Assembly (NCBI RefSeq): GCF_014639795.1
Contig: NZ_BMGC01000008.1
Span: 63,066-127,065 of the forward strand
Source of the DNA: Gordonia jinhuaensis
Lineage (GTDB): Bacteria > Actinomycetota > Actinomycetes > Mycobacteriales > Mycobacteriaceae
Direction of reading: 5' to 3'
Length of the DNA stretch: 64,000 bases
Shown here piece by piece: positions 8,691 through 16,646 of this stretch. The notes beneath the pieces are model-generated. The model worked only from the letters and a program-made list of their open reading frames with translations, was not told the DNA's origin and did not search any database. Each line of letters begins with the position of its first letter. Position 1 is the first letter of the stretch. The position numbers and the translations under genes are program-made.

Positions 8691-9764
8691 TCAGCCGAGT
8701 CGCCGGCCGGTGTCGATCGAGAACAGATGAACGCGCTCGGGGTCGACCGCGAAGTGAATATCGTCACCGATGGCGGGAGGAGTACGCCAGTTCACTCGCG
8801 CGACCACGTGCTGGGCTGTCCCGTCGATCTCGGTCGTTCCGTATGCGAAGGCATCAGAACCCAACTCCTCGACGACATCCACCCGCATGGCGATGCCCTC
8901 GGACGCCTGCTCCATATCCTCGGGGCGGATGCCGAGGGTCACCCGAGACGCCTGGGTATCGGCGAGAACTGCACGTGGCACAGGGATCACGCTCTGCCCC
9001 ACCTGCACACCGCCGTCAACCACCGGTACCTCGAACAGGTTCATCGACGGGGATCCGAGGAATCCCGCGACAAACACGTTGACCGGGTGATCGTACGTGG
9101 ATCTCGGTGTATCCACCTGTTGCAGAACGCCGTCGCGCATCACGGCGACCCGATCACCGAGGGTCATCGCCTCCACCTGATCGTGAGTCACGTACACCGT
9201 GGTGGTGCCGAGCCGACGCTGCAGCCCGGCGATCTGAGCGCGCGTCTGAAGGCGCAGCTTCGCATCGAGATTCGACAGCGGCTCGTCCATGAGGAACACC
9301 CGCGGCGAGCGCACGATGGAGCGACCCATCGCCACACGCTGACGCTGGCCACCGGAGAGCGCCTTGGGTTTACGCGCGAGATAGTCGGTGAGCCCGAGCA
9401 TCTCTGCGACCTCGCCCACTCGCCTGGTGATCTCACTCTTCGGCGTGCCCGCGATCTTGAGTGCGAAACCCATGTTCTCGGCCACCGTCATATGCGGGTA
9501 GAGCGCGTAATTCTGGAACACCATCGCGATGTCGCGCGACTTGGGCGGCAGATCGGTGACGTCGGTGTCGCCGATCAGAATCCGCCCCGCGTCGACCTCC
9601 TCGAGACCGGCGAGCATGCGCAACGAGGTCGACTTGCCGCACCCCGATGGGCCGACCAGGACCAGGAACTCGCCGTCCTCGACGTCGAGGCTCAACTCGT
9701 CGACGGCCGGGCGTTGTTGCCCGGCAAAGTTTCTCGTCGCCTTCTGAAAACTGACAGATGCCAT
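8691..9764 (-). CDS. Carbohydrate ABC transporter ATP-binding protein (MsmK/UgpC type)
   Basis: Protein of 357 residues: Walker A GPSGCGKST (about 38-46), Q-loop VFQNYALYPH, signature LSGGQRQRVAMGR, Walker B VFLMDEP, then the regulatory OB-like domain typical of MalK/MsmK proteins (GIRPEDM). It lies convergent to, and 24 bp from, the sugar operon, which has no ATPase of its own. Actinobacteria often use one such shared ATPase for several sugar importers, so it may serve the importer at 3.2-6.2 kb and others elsewhere. Confidence 0.92.
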   Translation of the reverse strand: MASVSFQKATRNFAGQQRPAVDELSLDVEDGEFLVLVGPSGCGKSTSLRMLAGLEEVDAGRILIGDTDVTDLPPKSRDIAMVFQNYALYPHMTVAENMGFALKIAGTPKSEITRRVGEVAEMLGLTDYLARKPKALSGGQRQRVAMGRSIVRSPRVFLMDEPLSNLDAKLRLQTRAQIAGLQRRLGTTTVYVTHDQVEAMTLGDRVAVMRDGVLQQVDTPRSTYDHPVNVFVAGFLGSPSMNLFEVPVVDGGVQVGQSVIPVPRAVLADTQASRVTLGIRPEDMEQASEGIAMRVDVVEELGSDAFAYGTTEIDGTAQHVVARVNWRTPPAIGDDIHFAVDPERVHLFSIDTGRRLG

Positions 9765-9901
9765 TGACTGTTCATCCCTTCAGCGGCAGGAACGTGCCGC
9801 ACGATCCGAGTGAAGTGAAAGGCCAGGATTCCCCGAGCCCACCAGCCATTCTCGTCGACATGTCGCACTGGCGCAGCGCTTTGGCCTGGGATGAGGCATA
9901 T

Positions 9902-9932
9902 CTGGGCGACCGCGCCATCAGATGTCGCCCAG
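9902..9932 (-). terminator. Terminator hairpin after the oxygenase gene
   Basis: A 9-bp perfect stem (CTGGGCGAC at 9902-9910 with GTCGCCCAG at 9924-9932) has a 13-nt loop and lies 13 bp after the oxygenase stop. There is no U-tract, as is usual in this group. It marks the end of the minus-strand operon. Confidence 0.6.
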
Positions 9933-9945
9933 CCTCACCGCACCG

Positions 9946-10998
9946 TCACGCCGTCTTCTGTCGAGCCTCCTGACCAAACGTCCCCAACCCGACCGATCCC
10001 TCGGGCAGAGTGAGTTCTCCCGACGCGAGACGCTTGCGCAGATAGGTGAACGCCTGTGCGGTCTGGGCGAACAGGTGCTCCCCGGCCACCAGCGGGGTCC
10101 GGGCGGGCTCGCCGTCTCGAACGAACTGCGGCAGCGGTGCCACCCGCGTGTCGTAGTCGACGTTGAAGAACAGCGGGAACGAATAGCGCTCTTCGCTGAC
10201 CTTGCGCACCCGATGGCTCGTCGCCACGAATTCACCGTTGGTCCACAGTTCGAGCATGTCTCCGACGTTGATCACGAAGGCACCCGGGATCGGCGGCGCG
10301 TCGATCCACTCACCGGCCCCGTTCATCACCTCCAGACCGGGCGCCGTCGGCCGTAGCAGGGTGAAGCATTCGAAGTCGGTGTGCGATCCGATGCCTTGGA
10401 CGTCATGCGCATCCGGGTCGTACTGGTAATGCATGAGCCGCAGCTGACTCGGAGTCTTCGTCGCATGCCTGGTGAACACGTCGGGATCCTCACCCAGCGC
10501 AACCGCGAACGCCCACAACAGCTTCTGCCCCACCGCCAGAACTGCCTGATAGTAAGCGGTCACCGCCTCGGCGAAGCCATCCTGGTCGGGCCACACATTC
10601 GGACCCAGCATGGGGTTGCCGGCCAGATGATCGGGGTCGTCGGCGGGAAGATCGAGAGCGGTGTCGAACGCTTCCTTGAGGTCGGGTTTCTTGTCCGGCT
10701 TGTCCAGACCCTCTTCGCCGACAGGTACGTATCCACGATGGCAGGTGGAATTGCCGATGTAATAGCGCATCTTCTCCTCGACCGGCTTGGCGAAGAATGC
10801 CTTCACCTGCTTGAGCATCGACTCGAAAAGCTCCTCGTCAACGCCCGAACCGGTGACGTAGAAGAACCCCACATTCCGTGCTGCATCGCCGATCTCGTCG
10901 ACGACGCGCTTCCGGGACTCGCCATCGTCGGTCCACAGCGCGGCGATGTCGATCACGGGGATGCTGGTGAACGCCCCGAGTCCTGTCTGTGTTGTCAT
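9946..10998 (-). CDS. Isopenicillin N synthase-like 2-oxoglutarate/Fe(II) oxygenase
   Basis: Protein of 350 residues. An N-terminal non-haem dioxygenase domain (IPVIDIAALW) precedes the Fe/2OG core: HxD in GSHTDFECFTLL (about 210), distal His in VATSHRV (about 267), and RYSFPLFFN with the 2OG-binding Arg and Ser. The family hydroxylates, desaturates or cleaves small metabolites; the substrate here is unknown. It is last in an operon with a peptide-type ABC importer and two hydrolases, so it likely acts on the imported compound. Its start overlaps the previous stop (ATGA at 10995-10998). Arginine- or homoarginine-cleaving members of this superfamily release guanidine, which is tempting given the DUF1989/allophanate genes nearby, but that is speculation. 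Confidence 0.85.
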   Translation of the reverse strand: MTTQTGLGAFTSIPVIDIAALWTDDGESRKRVVDEIGDAARNVGFFYVTGSGVDEELFESMLKQVKAFFAKPVEEKMRYYIGNSTCHRGYVPVGEEGLDKPDKKPDLKEAFDTALDLPADDPDHLAGNPMLGPNVWPDQDGFAEAVTAYYQAVLAVGQKLLWAFAVALGEDPDVFTRHATKTPSQLRLMHYQYDPDAHDVQGIGSHTDFECFTLLRPTAPGLEVMNGAGEWIDAPPIPGAFVINVGDMLELWTNGEFVATSHRVRKVSEERYSFPLFFNVDYDTRVAPLPQFVRDGEPARTPLVAGEHLFAQTAQAFTYLRKRLASGELTLPEGSVGLGTFGQEARQKTA

Positions 10999-11702
10999 GC
11001 GTGGATGGTTCCTTCCGTGAATGCGAGAGTCCATTGCTGTGTGCTCTCGTGCCGTGGATTCGTGCCCTGGGCTGACTGAACTGTCGATGTGACAAGTCCG
11101 TCCGGCGAGACACCCAGGGTCAGGTGTGAGCCGACCAGCGATTGATCGGAGGCGTGCGTGATCGTCCACGAACCGACGCGGTCACGCGATGGCATGTCTG
11201 TTGCACTGTCCGACTGCGCTTGTGGTTCACATGCGACGATCGTGACCACACCATCGATGCGGTGAGCCCAACCCAACCGTCCCGATGCGCACACGACGAT
11301 CGCACAATCGGCATCGGAGGTGAGCTCCATTGCCCAGCAACCGCTGCCGTCGTTCTCAGTGGGCTGCCGCTCCCACCTCTCGGAGTAGTCGGCGTGGACA
11401 CCGCGCTCGTGGAGAACCCCGTCGATCAGTGACATGAACCCTTCGTCGGGCAGCTCGGACTCGCTGAGTTCGATCGTCCGGTGCCAGGTGAACACATCAC
11501 CGGTCTGTCGGAGTGTGCCCGCGAAGCCGTCGAGGGGTTCGGCGCCCGTCGGATCGACCCGCAGATCGACGAATCGGGTCGGGCCCTGGATCCACCGGAC
11601 CTCTGCACGAGACGCTACCGGTGTGCCGTTCACCACGAGTCCTGTACGCTGCCATTCGCCCGAACATGCTGCCATCAACGGGATATCGGAGTGCGCGATC
11701 AT
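10995..11702 (-). CDS. Unrecognised protein, probably beta-rich (lipocalin-like)
   Basis: Protein of 235 residues with no signal peptide or membrane helix. The pattern of short alternating strands with conserved-looking elements (VRWIQGPTRFVDLR, FTWHRTIEL, DEGFM, YSERWER) suggests a lipocalin-like barrel, and I have a weak impression of the HRI1-type family. I cannot name a function. Its start overlaps the stop of the metallo-beta-lactamase-fold gene (TGATG), and its stop overlaps the oxygenase start, so it is translated with both. It may bind or process the same small molecule. Confidence 0.7.
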   Translation of the reverse strand: MIAHSDIPLMAACSGEWQRTGLVVNGTPVASRAEVRWIQGPTRFVDLRVDPTGAEPLDGFAGTLRQTGDVFTWHRTIELSESELPDEGFMSLIDGVLHERGVHADYSERWERQPTENDGSGCWAMELTSDADCAIVVCASGRLGWAHRIDGVVTIVACEPQAQSDSATDMPSRDRVGSWTITHASDQSLVGSHLTLGVSPDGLVTSTVQSAQGTNPRHESTQQWTLAFTEGTIHA

Positions 11703-12499
11703 CAGCGATGCCCCCCGCTCGGGTGGCGTAATGCACGCCAGAACACAGGGTCGTGTCCGGGGACCACGCGGGCGTCGAGCCGACTGCCCTCCTCCATCAA
11801 CCGATTGACCGATGCCGCTGCCCGGCCGGCATCGCTCGGTTCGGCGACCGCACCGCACGGTATCCGCTCGAGAAGGTTTTCCCCGAGATCGGCGGCATCG
11901 GCGGCGAACAGCCAGGTGCCGGACTCCCGTAGGTCGACGCGAAAGGACAGATGCCCGGGCGTGTGCCCCGGGGTGGCGAACACCGAGACACCCGCAGCGA
12001 TCTGCTCATCACCACCGACGGTCTGCCACTTCGTGGCAACATCAGTGAAATCGTCTCTGTAACAGGCGACCTCTTGTTCTGTCCCGTCAGCGATACGTGC
12101 CTGCACGTACTCCAGTTCGGCCGCGTCGATGACGACCGGGATCCCGGCCTCGCTCAGCGTTCTGATACCACCCGAGTGATCCAGGTGAAAATGGCTGACG
12201 ACAGCAAGACAGACGTCATCGAGCCCGTAGCCGACCGCCGCAAGAGCGGCGTGCAACGGGTCACCGGTAGGACCCGTCGGCAACAGGTCGTCGCCGTACA
12301 TCGCTCCGACGGTGTCGATGTCGTCCAACGCCTGCCTGCTGATCCCCGTGTCGAGGATGACCACACCGTCGTCTGTCTCCACGGCAACACCGGGGATGGG
12401 TTCGGCGAGGACAGCGTCCGAACCGCCGAGTACCGAGAGCGACTTGTGCACGAGTTCACGACCGTAGTCGAGCATGAACATCCGATTCGCATACGCCAT
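11702..12499 (-). CDS. Metallo-beta-lactamase-fold hydrolase (lactonase-like)
   Basis: Protein of 265 residues, cytoplasmic. The metal motif HFHLDHSGG (about 102-110) is the HxHxDH signature. A further His is in TPGHTPGHLSF (about 176) and a late one in VVPGHDPVFW (about 250). The arrangement resembles N-acyl-homoserine-lactonase-type enzymes, which open lactones or similar rings. In this operon it more likely hydrolyses an imported nutrient or its oxidation product than a quorum signal. It starts 3 bp after the binding-protein gene stops and overlaps the next gene. Confidence 0.85.
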   Translation of the reverse strand: MAYANRMFMLDYGRELVHKSLSVLGGSDAVLAEPIPGVAVETDDGVVILDTGISRQALDDIDTVGAMYGDDLLPTGPTGDPLHAALAAVGYGLDDVCLAVVSHFHLDHSGGIRTLSEAGIPVVIDAAELEYVQARIADGTEQEVACYRDDFTDVATKWQTVGGDEQIAAGVSVFATPGHTPGHLSFRVDLRESGTWLFAADAADLGENLLERIPCGAVAEPSDAGRAAASVNRLMEEGSRLDARVVPGHDPVFWRALRHPSGGHR

Positions 12500-12502
12500 C
12501 GC

Positions 12503-14080
12503 TCAGCCCACCGAGAGTCCGGCCAGGTACAGCGACGTCGGATTGGTCACGATGTGGGATTGCTCGATGCCCTTCAGCCATGATTGCCCGACCATGAAGT
12601 CGTTGACATCGGTGAGATTCAGCCAGCAACCCGTCTGCAGCGCCTGCTCACCGGCCTTGCCGTACAACGAATTGTCGCCGGAGGGCAGCGCCTCGTTCAG
12701 CGTCGCCGAGGCTGCATCTGCCGGGCAGCTCAGGTAATTGAGACCACCGCTGGCATCCCAGCTGATGTGCCCCCAGGTGAACGGAGACGGAGCGTCGGGC
12801 CACACCAGCTCGGTGAAGATGTCCGGAGCCCCGGCATTCTTGTTCCCGATCCAGCCGTAGATCTGCGACGTCGGGTAGGACTGCACCTTCGCGGTGAAAC
12901 CCACAGCCGACAGCTGGGTCTGCAGGAGATTGCTGATCAGCTGGTTGTCCGGGGCACCGGAGTCGTAACCGATGGTGATGGTGCGCTCGGAGGCCGGCAG
13001 CCCCTGCACGATCTTCTGCAGTGCAGAGGTGTCGTGGGTGATGTTCTGGGTGCCGTACTGCTCCGGCAGCATATTCGGCGGGTAGATCTGCTTGGCATCT
13101 TTGCCACGGCCGAAGTACGTCTGCTTGGTGATCTGGCTGATGTCGACGGCTTGCTGCAGAGCCGTCCGCGCGGCCTGAGAGGTGAACACGCCGTGATTCG
13201 GGTTGAGGTACAGGGAGTTCGACATCATCGACGGCAGCGAGTAACTCGAGAACTTCTTGTTCTTGATGTAGGACTCGACGGCCGACGTCGGCAGTCCACT
13301 CAGAATCGCTGCGAGCTGTCCGTTGTTGAACTGCAACTGCTGTGACGAGGCGTCGTTGACCACCGGGATGTCGATGGTCTGGAAATACGGCTTCGCTCCC
13401 CAGTAGCCGTCGAATGCCTTCATACCGTAATGCGAGCCGACGCTGGCGTCGGTGAGTTCATACGGGCCGGTGCCCAGATCATGACTCGACAAATACTTCT
13501 GGGCGTTGTCGCCACCGGCATGCGCGGTCAGACCCGACGGGCTGACCATCCTCGGGCCATACGGTGAAGCCATGTAGTCGAGGAATGCCGAGTTCGGCGC
13601 CTTGAGTGTCACCGTTACTTCGTAATCACCCTTCGGCACAACAGAAGCGACGTCGGAGACCATGTATGCCGGACCCTGGTTGACTGCCAGACGGCGGTCG
13701 AACGACGCCTTGACCGCCGCCGAGGTGAACGGGGTCCCGTCATGGAATTTGACTCCCTGACGCAGGGTGAAGTCGTAGACGCGGTTGTCCGGTGAGGCGG
13801 TCCATGCGGTGGCGAGCAAGGGCTGCAGCGTGGGAGTCGCGGTTCCTGACTTGTACTGCAACAGGCCTTCGTAGATGTTCGTGGTGAGCAGTAGTCCCTG
13901 GCCGGCATAGAAGACATCCGGGTCGGGTGGCTGTCCCGGGTCCTGGAGGAACGCGATTTTCAGGGTCTTGTCGGTCGGCGCCGGATTCGGCGACGAGTCG
14001 CCACCCGACGAGCCACATGCCGCAAGTGCTGTGGCGGCCACCGACAGCAGTGCAGTCGCTGCCCAGGGCTTGAATCTCAT
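12503..14080 (-). CDS. Family 5 (peptide/nickel type) ABC substrate-binding lipoprotein
   Basis: Protein of 525 residues with a lipoprotein signal (MRFKPWAATALL, lipobox ALAACG). The mature sequence follows DppA/OppA-type proteins: NIYEGLLQY, TLRQGVKFHDGTPFT, LGTGPYEL, and the later YLNPNHGVF and NNGQL segments. It would bind a peptide-like or other small ligand for the two permeases upstream in the operon. Its ATG overlaps the hydrolase stop (ATGA at 14077-14080). The companion hydrolases suggest the ligand need not be a peptide. Confidence 0.9.
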   Translation of the reverse strand: MRFKPWAATALLSVAATALAACGSSGGDSSPNPAPTDKTLKIAFLQDPGQPPDPDVFYAGQGLLLTTNIYEGLLQYKSGTATPTLQPLLATAWTASPDNRVYDFTLRQGVKFHDGTPFTSAAVKASFDRRLAVNQGPAYMVSDVASVVPKGDYEVTVTLKAPNSAFLDYMASPYGPRMVSPSGLTAHAGGDNAQKYLSSHDLGTGPYELTDASVGSHYGMKAFDGYWGAKPYFQTIDIPVVNDASSQQLQFNNGQLAAILSGLPTSAVESYIKNKKFSSYSLPSMMSNSLYLNPNHGVFTSQAARTALQQAVDISQITKQTYFGRGKDAKQIYPPNMLPEQYGTQNITHDTSALQKIVQGLPASERTITIGYDSGAPDNQLISNLLQTQLSAVGFTAKVQSYPTSQIYGWIGNKNAGAPDIFTELVWPDAPSPFTWGHISWDASGGLNYLSCPADAASATLNEALPSGDNSLYGKAGEQALQTGCWLNLTDVNDFMVGQSWLKGIEQSHIVTNPTSLYLAGLSVG

Positions 14081-14709
14081 CTGACGGTTCCTTCGGTGAG
14101 TGTTGTACGAGATTGACTGTCAAAGGCACAGAGAACCGCTGCGCTGTCACAGATCGCACCGGCCTGCAGGTACTCCATCGCGTCGAGCGCAGCCTCATGC
14201 CGCGCGAGGGAGGAGCCCCCGACGCAGTCGGCGACCACTCGCACGTAGAAGTCTCGTTGGTGTGCGTCAGCGAAGGTGTAGTGGACACAGACATCGGTCA
14301 GACCGCCCACGAGGATCAGGGTGGACGCACCCAGACCGCGGAGCACTATCTCGAAGTCTGTCCCGATGAATCCCGAATACCGCCGTTTGACGATATGGAA
14401 CTCGGTGTCCAACGGCCGGAGGCTCGGCTCGAGCTCCGTGCCCGCAACGCCTTCGACGCAGTGCACACCTTCGGCCCCGTCGAGCTCACGCCCGAAGTCG
14501 ATTCCGCTCGGTCGGTGGACTTCCTGGAAGAACACGACGGGAATGTCGCGATCGCGAGCAGCGCGCACAAGCAATTCGCAGCGCCGTACACGGTCGGAAT
14601 GACCCGGCATGACGTCGATCCCGACGTCCTCTGCGAGCATGCCCCCACCGGTCTGCATGTCGACAACCACCAGCACCGGACGGCCCACTATGAACGGTTG
14701 ACGCGGCAT
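14077..14709 (-). CDS. Isochorismatase-fold cysteine hydrolase (amidohydrolase)
   Basis: Protein of 210 residues. The catalytic triad is visible: Asp in LVVVDMQ (about 17), Lys in HIVKRRYSGF (about 108) and Cys in GGLTDVCVHYT (about 142), with the cis-peptide-type GL-T before it. The family hydrolyses C-N amide or ureide bonds (nicotinamidase, N-carbamoylsarcosine hydrolase, ureidoacrylate hydrolase, biuret hydrolase) or isochorismate. It sits inside an ABC importer operon that appears co-regulated with an allophanate hydrolase operon, so a role releasing ammonia or allophanate from an imported ureide is plausible. That is inference. Confidence 0.88.
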   Translation of the reverse strand: MPRQPFIVGRPVLVVVDMQTGGGMLAEDVGIDVMPGHSDRVRRCELLVRAARDRDIPVVFFQEVHRPSGIDFGRELDGAEGVHCVEGVAGTELEPSLRPLDTEFHIVKRRYSGFIGTDFEIVLRGLGASTLILVGGLTDVCVHYTFADAHQRDFYVRVVADCVGGSSLARHEAALDAMEYLQAGAICDSAAVLCAFDSQSRTTLTEGTVR

Positions 14710-14767
14710 GAACGCCTCTTTCCTGATGTAGCCACGAGCCTGTCTCGAACGAGATCCGACGATGCCC

Positions 14768-15766
14768 TCACGCGATCACGATCCGTGGATCCGCGGCGGC
14801 TTGGAGGAGATCGACGATCGCGTTGATGACGACGTACGCACCACCGAGCACGATCGTCACACCTGAGATCGCCGGGAAGTCGGCCACGGGAATGCTCTGG
14901 GCGATGTATTGACCGATGCCCGGCCAACCGAATACCTGCTCGACCACCAACACCCCCGAGAGCATCAGACCGATCTGCAGACCGGTCATCGACAGTGCAG
15001 CTCCGAGGCTGTTGCGCAACACGTGCCCGAACAGGATCCGTGTCTCACCAAGACCCTTGGCGCGTGCGGTCTTCACATATTCACTTCCCGCATCTTCTGC
15101 CAGGGACGACTGCAGCACACGTCCGATCGCCACTGCGGGTCCCAGTGCGATGACGAAGGCGGGCAGGATCAAGTGGTGCAGGGCATCACCGATCACGTCG
15201 AACCGGGCATGGATCAGCCCGTCGAGAACCAGGAATCCGGTGGGCCCGGTGGGAGCGTCGGACAGCGAGGTCCGCCCGTTCGCGGGGACCCACCCGAGCC
15301 GCTGGTAGAAGACGATCAGACCGATGATCCCGAGGAGAAACATCGGGGCCGAGGATCCCAGATACAGGATGCCTCGGAACAACCGCGCCCCCGGCCACTT
15401 CAGCACCGAGCTGAATGCCAGCAGCGTCGCCATCACGATGGATATCACGATGGCCATGAAGGCCAATTCCAGAGTGGCAGGGAGGAAGTCGGCGATGTCG
15501 GTGGATACCGGACGTCGCGTGCGGTAACTCGTTCCGAAGTCACCATGTGCCACATTCCCCAGATAACTCAGGAACTGGCTGAACATCGGTCGATCGAGTC
15601 CCAGCGCATGTCTGCGTTCGGCAACTGCCTGTGCGGATGCCTGCGCACCGAGTTGCGCGTGTACCGGATCAAGCGGCGAAACCTTGGCGAGGATGAACAT
15701 GACCGCGATGAGCGCGATCATGATGACGACCATCGCACCGAGGCGGGTCAGGACGAAACGTATCAC
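14768..15766 (-). CDS. Peptide-type ABC transporter permease (DppB type)
   Basis: Protein of 332 residues with six predicted membrane helices. The N-terminus MIRFVLTRLGAMV is typical of DppB permeases, and the EAA-type loop is YVKTARAKGLGETRILFGH. It partners the DppC-type permease 10 bp upstream in the operon. A 58-bp gap separates it from the isochorismatase gene downstream. Confidence 0.92.
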   Translation of the reverse strand: MIRFVLTRLGAMVVIMIALIAVMFILAKVSPLDPVHAQLGAQASAQAVAERRHALGLDRPMFSQFLSYLGNVAHGDFGTSYRTRRPVSTDIADFLPATLELAFMAIVISIVMATLLAFSSVLKWPGARLFRGILYLGSSAPMFLLGIIGLIVFYQRLGWVPANGRTSLSDAPTGPTGFLVLDGLIHARFDVIGDALHHLILPAFVIALGPAVAIGRVLQSSLAEDAGSEYVKTARAKGLGETRILFGHVLRNSLGAALSMTGLQIGLMLSGVLVVEQVFGWPGIGQYIAQSIPVADFPAISGVTIVLGGAYVVINAIVDLLQAAADPRIVIA

Positions 15767-15776
15767 TGCAGTGTCC

Positions 15777-16646
15777 TCAATCCCGGATCATGAGTGTTCG
15801 GAGGCTGTCCCCGGAGATGTTGCCGATCAGCGCCAGCGCCATCACGCCGATGCCCGGCATCACGGGGATCCACCACTGCTGCAGGAAGTAGCTGAGATTG
15901 CGTGCGGCATCGGCGCCGAGTTCGGGAGCAGGTGCGGCTTGCCCCAGTCCGAGGAAGGACAGCGCGGCAAGCGTCAAGATCAACGTGCCGATGTCGAGAC
16001 TCGCGGCGACGAGCGCATTCGGGACTGCACCCGGGAGCAGATGCCGCAGCGCCACACGGATTCTCCCGACGCCTGACAGCCGCGCGGCCTCGACGTGCGG
16101 ACGCGCCGCGAGCCTGGTGATCTCACCGCGCACCAGCCGCGCGTAGAACGGCCACCACACGATCGAGACCGCGATCAGCGTGTGCACGAAGCCGGGTCCG
16201 AGTGCAGCCACGACCGCGATCGCCAACACCGGAGCGGGAAGTGCGAGAAAGGCATCGGTGATGCGCATCAAGACGCTGTCGATCCACCCTCCCGCCGCGC
16301 CTGCGACCAGTCCGACGAGCCCGCCGATCAGCAAGCCGATCGCGACCACCGCCAAGGCCGCGAACCAGCTCGCACGAATCCCGTAGAGCACACGGCTCTC
16401 GATGTCGCGGCCGATACTGTCGGTCCCGAGTACGAAGCCGTCGGTTCCCGGTTTCTGCAGCGGCATCCCCGCGGGAACCAAAGGGTCGTGGCCGGCGATC
16501 AGAGGGACACAGAGTGCGAATATCGTCACGAGACCCAGAAGCGAGAAACCCAGCCACGCAACGACACGACGCTGCCGGATGGTCTCCATCCCGGGCACGC
16601 GGATCTTGAGTCGTGACAGTCTTTCACCAGTCAGCGCGATGCTCAT
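15777..16646 (-). CDS. Peptide-type ABC transporter permease (DppC type)
   Basis: Protein of 289 residues with an N-terminal cytoplasmic arm, one helix, and then the permease core (LGTDSIGRDIESRVLYGIR is the typical DppC entry). The EAA loop is PHVEAARLSGVGRIRVALRH. It directly abuts the ATPase gene stop (16647). It forms the heterodimeric channel with the DppB-type protein. Confidence 0.92.
   Translation of the reverse strand: MSIALTGERLSRLKIRVPGMETIRQRRVVAWLGFSLLGLVTIFALCVPLIAGHDPLVPAGMPLQKPGTDGFVLGTDSIGRDIESRVLYGIRASWFAALAVVAIGLLIGGLVGLVAGAAGGWIDSVLMRITDAFLALPAPVLAIAVVAALGPGFVHTLIAVSIVWWPFYARLVRGEITRLAARPHVEAARLSGVGRIRVALRHLLPGAVPNALVAASLDIGTLILTLAALSFLGLGQAAPAPELGADAARNLSYFLQQWWIPVMPGIGVMALALIGNISGDSLRTLMIRD

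Noticed and set aside
9748-9760. CTGTCAG half-site resembling the TetR operator near the MsmK-like ATPase
   Set aside because: It lies inside the first codons of the gene and has no second arm.
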